Positions 26,036 through 35,129 of a stretch of DNA of 39,839 nucleotides are shown here, one piece after another. The notes under the pieces were generated by a model that saw only the letters and a list, made by a program, of their open reading frames with translations, was not told where the DNA came from and made no database searches. Both the position numbers and the translations under genes were made by a program. The stretch's first letter is position 1, and every line of letters starts with the position of its first letter. Source of the DNA: Asticcacaulis benevestitus DSM 16100 = ATCC BAA-896 (GTDB taxonomy: Bacteria; Pseudomonadota; Alphaproteobacteria; Caulobacterales; Caulobacteraceae); contig NZ_AQWM01000033.1 of the NCBI RefSeq assembly GCF_000376105.1, forward strand, positions 195 through 40,033, written 5' to 3'.

Positions 26036-26065
26036 TTGAAACCCGCAACAGAACTATTCTACACT
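26036..26065 (+). promoter_or_regulatory. Predicted promoter of the GntR regulator
   Basis: TTGAAA (26036-26041), an 18-bp spacer and TACACT (26060-26065) give a good sigma-70 match. The expected start site, near 26072, lies downstream of the ATG at 26067, which supports use of the ATG at 26100 instead. Confidence 0.55.
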
Positions 26066-26099
26066 GATGACCGTATCTGGCTTCGCCGGACGGAGGAAG

Positions 26100-26891
26100 A
26101 TGAACGTGTCGGCAGGCCAGGCCCCTAACAGACTTTACCGAAATGTTGCCGATCAGATTGTCGCCATGATTAAGGACGGCACTTTTTCCGCGACGGGCAA
26201 GCTGCCGCCGGAGCGCGATCTGGCAGACTCCCTGGGTGTGAGCCGGCCCACCATTCGAGAGGCCATGATCGCCCTTGAAATTCTCAACATCGTCGAAATC
26301 CGTGATCGCTCCGGCATCTACGTCGTTCAGGGACAGGCCCGTGAGGGCAAGCTGTCCGAGGGCATGGATCTGCCGACGGACGATCTGAGCGTAGGCGCTT
26401 TTGAGCTGGTTGAAGCCCGTATCCTTATCGAGGGCGATGCGGCCGGTCTTGCGGCGGAAGCGGCCTCTGCCGATGATGTCGACACTCTGAACGACTATGT
26501 GCTTCACATGGAATCGACCGACCCTGACGTTTGCGAAACGGCGGATCGGAATTTCCATATCCACATCGCCTCCATGACGCACAATGGCGCGCTGATCGCG
26601 GCCATAGAGTTGCTGTGGGATTTGCGCAAAAAATCTCCCCTTGCCACCCAGATCATGTCCCGGGCGCGCGGGGGAGGGCTTGGCGCCCGCATTCTTGAAC
26701 ACAAAAACATCATCAGCGCGCTCAAGGCGCGTAATCCATCCGCTGCCCGTCAGGCCATGCGCGAGCATCTGGAGGGGGTGCGGGAATACCTGCTCGATGC
26801 GACAGAGACGGCGGAAATAGAAGCGCTCAAAAGGCAGCTCAAGCAAAAAAGGCAGACGGTCTTGAGCCGAACCAAGATCATAGTGCCCTAG
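26100..26891 (+). CDS. GntR-family regulator, FadR subfamily (FCD domain)
   Basis: The protein has 263 residues from the ATG at 26100, which has GGAGGA 2-7 bases upstream. The winged helix-turn-helix (about 8-75) includes LPPERDLADSLGVSRPTIREAM. The FCD ligand-binding domain (about 95-235) shows the expected acidic and histidine ligands in VEARILIEGDAAGLA, FHIHIA, LEHKNIISAL and MREHLEGV, consistent with a metal-bound pocket for a sugar acid. Such proteins often repress uronate or sugar-acid genes until the ligand binds. Position between a TonB receptor and glycosidases, and the TTGGT-N3-ACCAA site upstream of the receptor, suggest local control. Ligand not known. Confidence 0.92.
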   Translation: MNVSAGQAPNRLYRNVADQIVAMIKDGTFSATGKLPPERDLADSLGVSRPTIREAMIALEILNIVEIRDRSGIYVVQGQAREGKLSEGMDLPTDDLSVGAFELVEARILIEGDAAGLAAEAASADDVDTLNDYVLHMESTDPDVCETADRNFHIHIASMTHNGALIAAIELLWDLRKKSPLATQIMSRARGGGLGARILEHKNIISALKARNPSAARQAMREHLEGVREYLLDATETAEIEALKRQLKQKRQTVLSRTKIIVP

Positions 26892-26922
26892 CTAGTCTGG
26901 GCATTTTGCCTTAGAGCCCGTG

Positions 26923-27123
26923 CTATGAAACCGGTCTGTTGTCGGGCGGGCCGAAGTCGCTGTCGGGCAGTCTCGCGCCACTGACGATAATCTTTTGAAC
27001 GACCAGCCCCGGGTCCACCATGCTCACGCGCAGGACATGCTGACCGGCATGGTCGAGATGAAAAGCGCTGGTCAGGTATCGGGTCGCGGTCGATTTTAAG
27101 AAAAGCCTGCGACTTTGTTCCAT
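26923..27123 (-). pseudogene. C-terminal remnant of a GH115-like alpha-glucuronidase
   Basis: The 66-codon reading resembles the extreme C-terminus of GH115 xylan alpha-1,2-glucuronidases: TRYLTSAFHL, then GQHVLRVSMVDPG, VVQKIIVSG and a closing GPPDN. In full enzymes this stretch ends a beta-sandwich domain of a protein of roughly 900 residues; nothing of the rest is found here. The fragment is in the same frame as the upstream GH31 gene, whose TAG stop is only 14 codons before its ATG. It looks like the leftover of a deleted gene, though translation by coupling to GH31 cannot be excluded. Confidence 0.55.
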
Positions 27124-27165
27124 AGGTCGTCTGCCTGAATCGTCCGGCGGCCCAACCCTCAGGCG

Positions 27166-30099
27166 CTATGGCCTGAAGGAGAGGGTTTCCGCCTTGCCGC
27201 TATATACAATCGTTTTTGACGGGGCCGCCGGTTCGCCGCCGGTTGCGTTGCCGGGGGCGGCGATGACGATGTTCAGGGTTCGCGAGGTGACCAGCCCCGG
27301 ATAGGTGCCCTTGCGTGCGCCGATCGAGAGAGTTTGCGCCTTGTCATTCCACGTCAGATCATAGGTCGCGTACTGGCCCTTTTCATAGTTGTACGTTTCG
27401 TTGTCGTCTTCGTAGAGGGTGAAGGTCGCGTCTGCGCCGGGATAAACGCGGATTTCATAAGGGGCGTCGGGCTTCTCGGTGGCGTATTGCTGAACCGGTC
27501 CCATCGGAACAATCGAGCCCGCCTTGACGTAGAGCGGGATGATATCCAGCGGCGCCTCGCGGGTGACGGTCTGGCCGCCGTCGAGACGGGCGTTGGTATA
27601 GAAGTCATACCAGCCGGTCCCCTGCGGCAGATAGGTGGCGACCTTGAAATCGAGGCCTTTGTGAGCGGAAGCCAGCGCCTTGATCTGGCTTGGCGTGCGC
27701 CAGGCGAGGCGCAGGCTGCGTTCTGAGCCACCCTGGTAATATTCGATCTTGAGGGGAACCCTTTCGCCCGCCTTGAGCGTGACCTTTGCGCTCTTGTAGC
27801 GTTTGGCGCCATTGTTCCAGTCTTCAATGACCTTTTCACCCTTCAGGAACAGGCGGAAGCCGTCATCGCCTTCCACCCCGATTTCATAGTCACCGTCTTC
27901 AGGCGCTACAAGTTCGCCTTCCCAGCGCGCGGAGAAGTGGTCGAGCCCATCGAGGCCTGCAGGCGGTTGCGCCAAAGGCGGCCCCGGCCATTTCAGGTCG
28001 AGCGTCGCATCCACCGTCTTGCCCTTGGGGGTTTCAAAGTTCTCGCCGGCAAAATACTGCCCTTCCAGTCCCGCCTGACCGGCTTTGGTGCGCAGGGCGC
28101 TCGAAGGTATAGTCTCCGCCGGCGGATTCTGGATGTGATACATCGGGCGCGTGACCGGATGAACGAGCAGCGACCCGCCAAACATGAAGGCGTCATTGAT
28201 GGCATAGGTCGTCTTGTCTGCGGGGAAGTCCATCGGCAGGGCCCGCATCAGGGTATAGCCGTCGGAGGTCACCTTCCAACTCAGGCTGTAAATATAGGGC
28301 AGCAGGCGGTAGCGCAGGTTCACACTCTTGAGAAGCGAGCCGTACATCTCCGGATCAAGATCCTTAAAGATATAGGGTTCGCGCTCAATGCTGGTGCCAT
28401 GAACCCGGAAGATCGGGTTGAAGGCGCCGAACTGGAACCAGCGGGCGAAAAGCTCACGATAGGCCGGATTTTGTTCGCCGCCGGGAAACTCGGTGACGAA
28501 GAAGCCACCGGTATCCTGCGACCAGTAGGGATTGCCGGTAATGGTGACATTGGTGCCGCCATTGATCTGCTCGCCGAAGGTCTTCCAGTTGGCGAAAATA
28601 TCGCCCGACCACGAGGCCGCGCCGGTGCGTTGCGCCCCCGCCCATGCCGAGCGTGTCAGGGTGAAAACGCGCTTGTCGCTGGTGGCGCGCTGGCCGTCAT
28701 AGGTGCCTTGCGTCGTCATCAGGGTATAGGGATTGAGATAGCGCGTGAAATCACCGAGCGCATTCTTGCCCAGGCTCTTGATATCGCGGATGTTATCGTC
28801 CGGATCCCACGCCGCCGTGCCGACCTCCACCTCGGTGCCGTCCATCCACAGCGCGTCGACGCCCTTGTCGAGCAGGCCCTGCTTTATGTACTTGAAATAG
28901 ATCTGCCGGCCGAGCGGGCTATAGGCGTCATAAACGCGCGCGTGTTTCGAGATCCAGTGCAGCGGTTCGAAACGCAGGCCATGAGAATCCAGTTCCTTAC
29001 CGAGTTCGGTGTCGTTGCCGACCGACGGCCAGATCGAAATCATCAGTTTCAGATGTTCGTCGTGCAGCGTCCTGATCATGCCTTCCGGATCGGGATAGCG
29101 CTCCTTGTTCCAAATCATACCGCTCCAGGTGCCGTCGGTGTCGCTGCCCCAGTATTGCCAGTCCTGAACGATGTAATCGAGCGGGAATTGCTTTTCGCGG
29201 AAGGTGCGGGCCACCTCCAGCAGGCGGTCTTGCGTCTTGTAGCGCTCCTTGCTCATGAACAGGCCAAACGCCTGTTTGGGATACATCGGCGCCTCGCCCG
29301 TCAGGTGACGATATGACTTGACCACGTTGTCGATGCTGTCGCCACCCATGAAGTAGTAATCGACGCCGCCCGGCGCGCTCTCGGCCCAGAGCGTGGCGCC
29401 TTCGGCATTGTCCTTGAACGTCATCTTGGAATAGGTATCCCAGAGGATGCCGTATTTTTCAGACGAGACCATGACCGGAATGACGATGCCGGTATTGGTC
29501 TGGACCAGCAGGATATCTTTGTTGCGACGGTTGAGCTCACCCTCGTCGATGAAGCCAAAGCCGAATATGCCCTCGTCGGGTTTAAGCGTGAAGGTATTTT
29601 GCGCCTCATAGGTCGGCGCGCCGGAGATGTCGACCGGTTTGAGGTTTTCCGGGGCCTTGGCGCGTTCGCGGGTATAGACCTTGCCGGTGGCATCCTTGAA
29701 GGTGAGGGCGCCCGAAGATTTATCGACGACGATGGTCAGTTTTTCCGAAACGATACTGAGCTCGGTCGGTGTTTCCCTGATGTCAAAGGCCACGGCTGTC
29801 GGCTTGTCGACGACGACGATGCTCGGCGCGGTCCAGTAGTTTTTGCCCAGGTTCGCATTGATGCGCACGGTCTGCGGGCCATAGAAGATGATGTTCTTGG
29901 TGATGCCGTCATGGGTGATCTGCACGCCGTCTGCGAGGCGGGTAAAGGACAGGCCGGCCTTAACGGGCGCTTCCACCTTCAAAAGGTGGCCATTCGCATC
30001 GAGGCCGGTCGGCGCCGCAGCGCCCGCCATAGCCGGCAAAAGCGCCAGAAACGACACGCATGTCGTTAGGAGAAGCGTCTTTGTAGGCAGATATTTCAT
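27166..30099 (-). CDS. GH31 glycosidase with PA14 insert (alpha-xylosidase-like)
   Basis: The protein has 977 residues from the ATG at 30099, chosen over an upstream start at 30201 because it begins directly with a signal peptide (cleavage near AGA-AA, about residue 28) and has AGGG upstream. Domains run: N-terminal beta-sandwich; (beta/alpha)8 barrel with nucleophile Asp420 in ALWMDGTE and acid/base Asp500 in WSGDIF; a PA14 domain near 680-810 (GLEGQYFAG, then EDGDYEIGVEGDDG); and C-terminal beta domains. A PA14 insert in this family is known from CjXyl31A, an alpha-xylosidase acting on xyloglucan oligosaccharides. Exported alpha-xylosidase is the best call; alpha-glucosidase is the alternative. 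Confidence 0.9.
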   Translation of the reverse strand: MKYLPTKTLLLTTCVSFLALLPAMAGAAAPTGLDANGHLLKVEAPVKAGLSFTRLADGVQITHDGITKNIIFYGPQTVRINANLGKNYWTAPSIVVVDKPTAVAFDIRETPTELSIVSEKLTIVVDKSSGALTFKDATGKVYTRERAKAPENLKPVDISGAPTYEAQNTFTLKPDEGIFGFGFIDEGELNRRNKDILLVQTNTGIVIPVMVSSEKYGILWDTYSKMTFKDNAEGATLWAESAPGGVDYYFMGGDSIDNVVKSYRHLTGEAPMYPKQAFGLFMSKERYKTQDRLLEVARTFREKQFPLDYIVQDWQYWGSDTDGTWSGMIWNKERYPDPEGMIRTLHDEHLKLMISIWPSVGNDTELGKELDSHGLRFEPLHWISKHARVYDAYSPLGRQIYFKYIKQGLLDKGVDALWMDGTEVEVGTAAWDPDDNIRDIKSLGKNALGDFTRYLNPYTLMTTQGTYDGQRATSDKRVFTLTRSAWAGAQRTGAASWSGDIFANWKTFGEQINGGTNVTITGNPYWSQDTGGFFVTEFPGGEQNPAYRELFARWFQFGAFNPIFRVHGTSIEREPYIFKDLDPEMYGSLLKSVNLRYRLLPYIYSLSWKVTSDGYTLMRALPMDFPADKTTYAINDAFMFGGSLLVHPVTRPMYHIQNPPAETIPSSALRTKAGQAGLEGQYFAGENFETPKGKTVDATLDLKWPGPPLAQPPAGLDGLDHFSARWEGELVAPEDGDYEIGVEGDDGFRLFLKGEKVIEDWNNGAKRYKSAKVTLKAGERVPLKIEYYQGGSERSLRLAWRTPSQIKALASAHKGLDFKVATYLPQGTGWYDFYTNARLDGGQTVTREAPLDIIPLYVKAGSIVPMGPVQQYATEKPDAPYEIRVYPGADATFTLYEDDNETYNYEKGQYATYDLTWNDKAQTLSIGARKGTYPGLVTSRTLNIVIAAPGNATGGEPAAPSKTIVYSGKAETLSFRP

Positions 30100-30495
30100 C
30101 CGGCATTTACCCTTTTTTGCGGCTCGCCTGCTGTCAGCCGATCTCATGCTGCCAGACCAACGCAAGCCTTGTAAGATGGAGAGTATCCTCTGCACGCACA
30201 TGGCTGCATCTTGATTGAGGCGAAGTCCTGTTTGTTTCCTTTAGACCGCGTCTTTAAGCGCGCCTGACATGCTTTCACTCTACAATTTCATTGGAACAGA
30301 TCTGGGAGCTGGCATGCATTGTCGCCAGATCAACCTGAAGCTTCGCAAGGTGTGAGCGGTATCAATTTATCGCCGGGTTGGAATAAGTCAATCGCTTATG
30401 GCCGCGAAAGACACGTAAGAATTGCCTTATATTTAAAAATAGTTTTTATTAGAGGCAGCCGGCGCAAGACTCGGCGCTTTATCAGGGAGCCTCCA
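30100..30495. promoter_or_regulatory. Divergent control region between GH31 and GH43-CBM6 genes
   Basis: This 396-bp gap must hold both promoters. On the minus strand, TTGGTCTGGCA (30160-30150), about 55 bp before the GH31 ATG, keeps one half of the TTGGT-N3-ACCAA site seen at 22516. I see no clear consensus promoter boxes, no LacI-type site and no RNA gene here. CAGGGA (30483-30488) is the ribosome site of the GH43 gene. Confidence 0.35.
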
Positions 30496-31890
30496 ATGTC
30501 TGTGCGCAGCTTAATGTATGCGGGTTTATTCGCTGTGGCCGCCTTATGCGCTGCACCCTCGTCCTTCGCGGAAAACCCGATCATCCAAACGAATTTCACC
30601 GCCGATCCGGCGCCTCTTGTGCACGATGGCGTGGTCTATCTCTACACCAGCCACGATGAAGATGACGCCAACGGCTTCAAGATGCTGGACTGGCGGCTTT
30701 ATGCCTCCACGGATATGGTCAACTGGACCGACAAGGGCGTTGTGGCATCGCTGAAGACCTTCCCGTGGGCCGTACAGGACAATGACGCCTGGGCGCCGCA
30801 GGTGGTGGAGCGCGACGGCAAGTTTTACATGTACGTCCCCATCAGCGTTGCCGGATGGCCGAAGAATGTGATCGCCGTGGCGGTCGCCGATAAACCGGAA
30901 GGGCCCTTCCGCGATGCGCTCGGCAAGCCTTTGATCGATAAGGCGGAGGGCTATTTTGACCCTACCGTCTGGGTCGATGATGACGGCCAGGCCTATCTGT
31001 ACTGGGGCAATCCGAACCTTTGGTACGTCAAGCTCGACAAGGACATGGTCTCCTATTCCGGAAAGATCGAGAAAGTCGCTTCCAAGCCGGCCAACTACCA
31101 GGAAGGCCCCTGGTTTTATAAGCATAAATCGAAATATTACCTGGCCTATGCCTCGACCTGCTGCCCCGAAGGCATCGGCTACGTCATGAGCGACAAGCCC
31201 ACCGGACCGTGGACCTACAACGGCGATATCATGGCCGGCAATCCGGGGGCGACCGGCAACCATCCCGGCATCATTGACTACAAGGGCAAATCCTACGTGT
31301 TCGGCTTCAATTATCGCCTGAATTTTGCCGAAACGCCGATCCATCACGAGCGGCGATCGGTTACCGCTACGGAACTCACCTACAATCCCGATGGCACGAT
31401 TCAGCTCCTGCCGTGGTGGGATGGTGTCGGCGCCAAACAACTGCATACGCTATCTCCTTATGAGCGGGTCGAAGCCGAAACGATTGCCTGGACGTCCAAA
31501 GTCAAAAGAGACAGGGATCGTCCGATCGACTGGGCGCCGGGCGTCAAAACCGCCAAAAGCGACAAGGTGGGCATGTATCTCACGCGTATCACCGACCTGA
31601 CCTATACCAAGGTCAATGGCGTTGACTTCGGACAGGCGGGCGCCTCGACGTTCACGGCCAATCTGGCCAGCGGTGGCAAGGGCGGGGTGATCGAACTGCG
31701 TCTGGATTCGGTCGATGGCCCGCAGATCGGTCGCTTGACCGTCACCCCGACCGCCGGCTGGGATGACTGGCAAACCCAGACGACCCCCGTATCCAATGCC
31801 ATGGGCACGCATGACCTGTTCCTTGTCTTTAAAGGCGAAGGCGACGCGCCGCTATTCAATCTCGACTCTTGGCGCTTTTCGAAGCCTTAA
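30496..31890 (+). CDS. GH43 glycosidase with C-terminal CBM6
   Basis: The protein has 464 residues from the ATG at 30496, with CAGGGA 7 bases upstream; the upstream in-frame reading from 30319 is AT-rich, lacks a ribosome site and hides the signal peptide (cleavage near SFA-EN, residue 25). The GH43 propeller carries base Asp37 (ADPAPL), modulating Asp155 (FDPTVW) and acid Glu203 (YQEGPW). A carbohydrate-binding module of family 6 spans about 330-464 (VEAETIAW at its start, then VIELRLDS and FNLDSWRF at its end). This pairing is common in arabinoxylan arabinofuranohydrolases and xylosidases. It acts outside the cytoplasm. Confidence 0.93.
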   Translation: MSVRSLMYAGLFAVAALCAAPSSFAENPIIQTNFTADPAPLVHDGVVYLYTSHDEDDANGFKMLDWRLYASTDMVNWTDKGVVASLKTFPWAVQDNDAWAPQVVERDGKFYMYVPISVAGWPKNVIAVAVADKPEGPFRDALGKPLIDKAEGYFDPTVWVDDDGQAYLYWGNPNLWYVKLDKDMVSYSGKIEKVASKPANYQEGPWFYKHKSKYYLAYASTCCPEGIGYVMSDKPTGPWTYNGDIMAGNPGATGNHPGIIDYKGKSYVFGFNYRLNFAETPIHHERRSVTATELTYNPDGTIQLLPWWDGVGAKQLHTLSPYERVEAETIAWTSKVKRDRDRPIDWAPGVKTAKSDKVGMYLTRITDLTYTKVNGVDFGQAGASTFTANLASGGKGGVIELRLDSVDGPQIGRLTVTPTAGWDDWQTQTTPVSNAMGTHDLFLVFKGEGDAPLFNLDSWRFSKP

Positions 31891-32184
31891 AGGCGAGGGC
31901 AGGCTTAAGCGTCGGGCTGGCGCTCCGGCTGGGCGTTTTATATGCGGTAATTATATTTGCTTGTAAATTCGCAAACAGGTTGGGTGAGGCAAAACCAAGG
32001 GGGTGGTAACCAGCACCCGCATGGCTGATATCGGGCAATTTGCTGTGAATTGGCCAGGTCGCCATGAAGCCAGAAAAGTTCGCCGGTATGCGACCCGCAG
32101 GCGTTACAAGGCTTGTGGTGCAATTGTTATATATGGTAGTGGCTCTTAAATAAGATATCTGCAAGAAAAGTAAAGTTATACCCT
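31891..32184. other. Intergenic gap with no recognised gene
   Basis: The 294 bp between the GH43-CBM6 and dehydrogenase genes are AT-richer than their neighbours. I see short readings on both strands with no family features, no strong terminator and no clear promoter. AAAG lies shortly before the dehydrogenase ATG, a weak ribosome site. Confidence 0.6.
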
Positions 32185-33195
32185 ATGAAAGCCATTGTCT
32201 GCGACAAACCTTTTTCTCTTGGCATCGAAGACAGGCCCGCACCTGTACGCAAGGCCGGCGAGGCCATGATCCGTATCCGCCGCGTCGGGCTCTGCGGCAC
32301 GGACTATCATATTTTTTCGGGCAACCAGCCCTTTCTCGCCTATCCGCGCATCATGGGGCATGAACTGGCCGGTGAGGTCGCCGAAGTTGATGAAGGCTCG
32401 TCGCTGCACATCGGGCAACTGGTTACGATCAATCCTTACCTGCCGTGTGGCGTCTGCGTAGCCTGCCGCAAAGAAAAGCCGAACTGCTGCGTCAACATAA
32501 AGGTGCTCGGCGTTCATATTGACGGCGGCATGACCGAATTCATCTGCGTGCCGGCCGATGCGGTGATCCCGGTGGAGGGGCTGTCTCCGGATCAGGCCGC
32601 CATGGTGGAATTTCTGTCGGTGGGGGCTCATGCCGTGCGTCGCGGTCAGGTGAGCAAGGCCGACAGAGCGCTTGTTGTGGGGGCCGGACCGATTGGTGTG
32701 GGCGTCGCCTTGTTTTGCAAATTTGCCGGCGCCGAGGTCAGCCTGATCGACACCAGCGCCGAGCGTCTGGCCTATGCGCGCGATAAGGTGGGCCTGGAGC
32801 ACGTGCAGCAGGTCGGGGAAGATCTCGACGCCTTCCTCACCGAGCGCTCCAACGGGGAATATTTTGACGTTGTGTTTGACGCGACCGGCAATGGCAAGGC
32901 CATCGAAAAAGGGTTCGCCTATGTCGCGCACGGCGGACGCTACGTTCTTGTGAGCGTGGTCAAGGACACCATTTCTTTCTCCGATCCGGAATTCCACAAG
33001 CGTGAAGCGACGCTGCTGGGCAGCCGTAACGCGACCCGCGAAGATTTTGAGTATGTCATCAGCAAGCTGCGGTCCGGCGCCATCCCCAGCGAGATGCTCC
33101 AGACCCACAACTTCGATCTGATGGAGACGCCGACACGGATCAAGGAACTGATCGCCAATCAGGGTTCGGTCCTCAAGGCGATAGCTACGTTTTGA
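32185..33195 (+). CDS. Zinc-dependent medium-chain dehydrogenase (sugar alcohol/sugar acid type)
   Basis: The 336-residue cytoplasmic enzyme has catalytic zinc ligands Cys37 (GLCGTD), His59 and Glu60 (GHE), and structural zinc cysteines 88, 91, 94 and 102. The Rossmann domain has VGAGPIGVG and an acidic residue in LIDTS that favours NAD over NADP. It resembles L-gulonate/L-galactonate 5-dehydrogenase (YjjN) and RspB-type proteins more than alcohol dehydrogenases. In this sugar cluster it probably oxidises a sugar acid or polyol derived from hemicellulose. Substrate is inferred. Confidence 0.88.
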   Translation: MKAIVCDKPFSLGIEDRPAPVRKAGEAMIRIRRVGLCGTDYHIFSGNQPFLAYPRIMGHELAGEVAEVDEGSSLHIGQLVTINPYLPCGVCVACRKEKPNCCVNIKVLGVHIDGGMTEFICVPADAVIPVEGLSPDQAAMVEFLSVGAHAVRRGQVSKADRALVVGAGPIGVGVALFCKFAGAEVSLIDTSAERLAYARDKVGLEHVQQVGEDLDAFLTERSNGEYFDVVFDATGNGKAIEKGFAYVAHGGRYVLVSVVKDTISFSDPEFHKREATLLGSRNATREDFEYVISKLRSGAIPSEMLQTHNFDLMETPTRIKELIANQGSVLKAIATF

Positions 33196-33196
33196 T

Positions 33197-33240
33197 GGCC
33201 TGACACGCCCCTTTGCGGCTTTGCGGGGGTGTTGACGGCC
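33197..33240. terminator. Hairpin between converging dehydrogenase and esterase genes
   Basis: ACAC-G-CCCC (33203-33211) pairs with GGGG-GTGT (33225-33232) apart from one bulged G, and outer GGCC sequences (33197-33200, 33237-33240) can close it. No T run follows. A second inverted repeat, GGCGGCGG (33266-33273) with CCGCCGCC (33305-33312), lies beyond. Confidence 0.5.
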
Positions 33241-33335
33241 AGGAATCGACCACGTGCGGTGCCAAGGCGGCGGCTCCCTCTGAGCCAAGGCCTGGCGTGC
33301 CTTACCGCCGCCGGTTCAAAGAGCTCTGAGACACC

Positions 33336-34919
33336 CTATCGATGCATATATAAAATGGGCTCTACCGCCTGATACCGGCGCTGCTCGGGGAAGGGGGCAC
33401 TGTACGATTTTACGTCGATGATCTGTCGTTGAATCTTGTCCGCATCGGGCGATGCCTTGCTCCATACGGGCAAGCCGGCGCCATTGGGGTTGCCCGTCTT
33501 GATGAAGTTGGCAAAATAGCCGCTCATGACCGCCGAGACTTTTCGATCTTCATCTGTCCAGGCGTAGAGCGGATTGGCGTCCAGGTTGCCCAGTGCATAT
33601 TCAATCTCGGCACTGTGCACCGCGCCCCATTGCGGCGGGGTGTCGGATGCGTCCGTGACAAAGCGCGGGCGTACACGACTATAGTAGTAATAGTAGGTCG
33701 GGGCGCCCGTCTGGCGCTGCAGGTCGAACCATGTCCAGGTTGGCAAGCCAAGGAAATTATCGCTCGCAACCGCTGTGGCGGCAGGTAAAACCTCTGCATC
33801 CGTAGCGGCAGGATAAAGGGCGAAGACTGTATCTGCCTTATCGCCAAGCACCCGCTTGAGGCCGGCGCGATAATTGGCAACTGTTGGCGTGGTCTCGCCA
33901 ATGACAGCCGATGCGGCGGCTTCCTGTGAGTTCGAGCCGAGCAGAAGCGGGACATGCGCCGCCTTGCCGTTCTTGAAAGTCACCTCGGGGGCTTCGGTGA
34001 GGAAATAGCCGTCGATAACAACATTAAATCGCGTGCCCTGAGCCTTGCCTTGTGCGGCCAATAACGTGTCTGCCGGAAGGGCGCGCAGCTCAGCCAGGGT
34101 AGGGGCCTTGATGCTGGCGGCAAAAGCGGCGCCCTCTTTTTCGGCATCGGCCTGCACAGGCGGCCCCCATTTTTGCATGAAAGCCCCGCTCTCACCGATG
34201 GCACCGGCAATCTGGTCCCGCGACAGAGGCGAAGCCATCAAGGCGCTGACGGACATCGAGCCCGCGGACTCACCGCCGATCGTTATATGATCCGGGTCCC
34301 CGCCAAAGGCCGCAATGTTGCGTTTTACCCAGGCGATGGCCGAGGCCTGATCCAATAAACCGTAGTTGCCCGAAGCGTGATGGGGCGACGCTGCGCTGAG
34401 TTCGGGATGAGACAAGAAACCAAACACACCGAGCCGATAGTTGAGCGTCACAACGACGATGCCGCGCTTGGCCAGAGCCGCCCCGTCATAGCGTTTTTCG
34501 GAGCTGTCGCCGGCCTTGAAGCCGCCGCCATAAATATAGACCAGGACAGGCAACTTGCCTTTGGGCTTGCCGTCAAGGTGCGCAGGCGTCCAGACGTTCA
34601 GATAGAGGCAGTCTTCGCTCGGTGCCGGCGACCTGAACATCATGTCCGAATAAAGCGGCTGCTGCATACACCGTGGCCCAAAGTCCTTCGCCGCCCGAAC
34701 GCCCGACCAGGGGGCAACGGGTTGTGGTTCTTGCCAGCGCAAATCCCCCACAGGTGGCGCGGCAAAGGGGATGCCTCGAAATATCTGTATAGAGGGTTCA
34801 GTCCCGTCTTTCGCGCCTTGCAGCTTGCCGGACTCTGTCGACACAACCGGATCGACAGCCGCGTTCGCCATCGTTGCTATAAACCCAAGTAATAAGATTA
34901 CCCCAACGCTTGATCGCAT
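33336..34919 (-). CDS. Type-B carboxylesterase, exported
   Basis: The protein has 527 residues from the ATG at 34919, which has AAGGA 8 bases upstream and opens a signal peptide (cleavage near ANA-AV, residue 20); a longer frame from 35006 has neither. The alpha/beta-hydrolase fold is of the type-B class: oxyanion hole GGGF (131-134), nucleophile Ser218 in GGESAGS, and the catalytic His in AVHSAEI near residue 440. Type-B esterases hydrolyse carboxylic esters. Near hemicellulases it may remove acetyl or feruloyl groups from xylan, but family relatives are diverse and this is inference. Confidence 0.9.
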   Translation of the reverse strand: MRSSVGVILLLGFIATMANAAVDPVVSTESGKLQGAKDGTEPSIQIFRGIPFAAPPVGDLRWQEPQPVAPWSGVRAAKDFGPRCMQQPLYSDMMFRSPAPSEDCLYLNVWTPAHLDGKPKGKLPVLVYIYGGGFKAGDSSEKRYDGAALAKRGIVVVTLNYRLGVFGFLSHPELSAASPHHASGNYGLLDQASAIAWVKRNIAAFGGDPDHITIGGESAGSMSVSALMASPLSRDQIAGAIGESGAFMQKWGPPVQADAEKEGAAFAASIKAPTLAELRALPADTLLAAQGKAQGTRFNVVIDGYFLTEAPEVTFKNGKAAHVPLLLGSNSQEAAASAVIGETTPTVANYRAGLKRVLGDKADTVFALYPAATDAEVLPAATAVASDNFLGLPTWTWFDLQRQTGAPTYYYYYSRVRPRFVTDASDTPPQWGAVHSAEIEYALGNLDANPLYAWTDEDRKVSAVMSGYFANFIKTGNPNGAGLPVWSKASPDADKIQRQIIDVKSYSAPFPEQRRYQAVEPILYMHR

Positions 34920-35129
34920 GACATCATCCTTCCCTAAACGAGCTGCGTCCGTCGAATTGAGTCGCTTCAGCTGTCTCATCTTCCGATTATGCCGAGAGGC
35001 TAACACGAGACAGGGCGGAAATCCGTCTCCAATTTCATTACATAAAGGTTATTTGAAATGCCCGGCATATGGATCGCAGGCCACCTATCCGGACATTCGC
35101 CGTTGCGTTCGTCATTATCACCGCGTTCT

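Noticed and set aside
27937-29316. Long open reading frame on the plus strand opposite the GH31 gene
   Set aside because: It is the antisense shadow of a gene with clear catalytic motifs.
30319-30495. N-terminal extension of the GH43-CBM6 protein
   Set aside because: No ribosome site, and it would place the signal peptide inside the protein.
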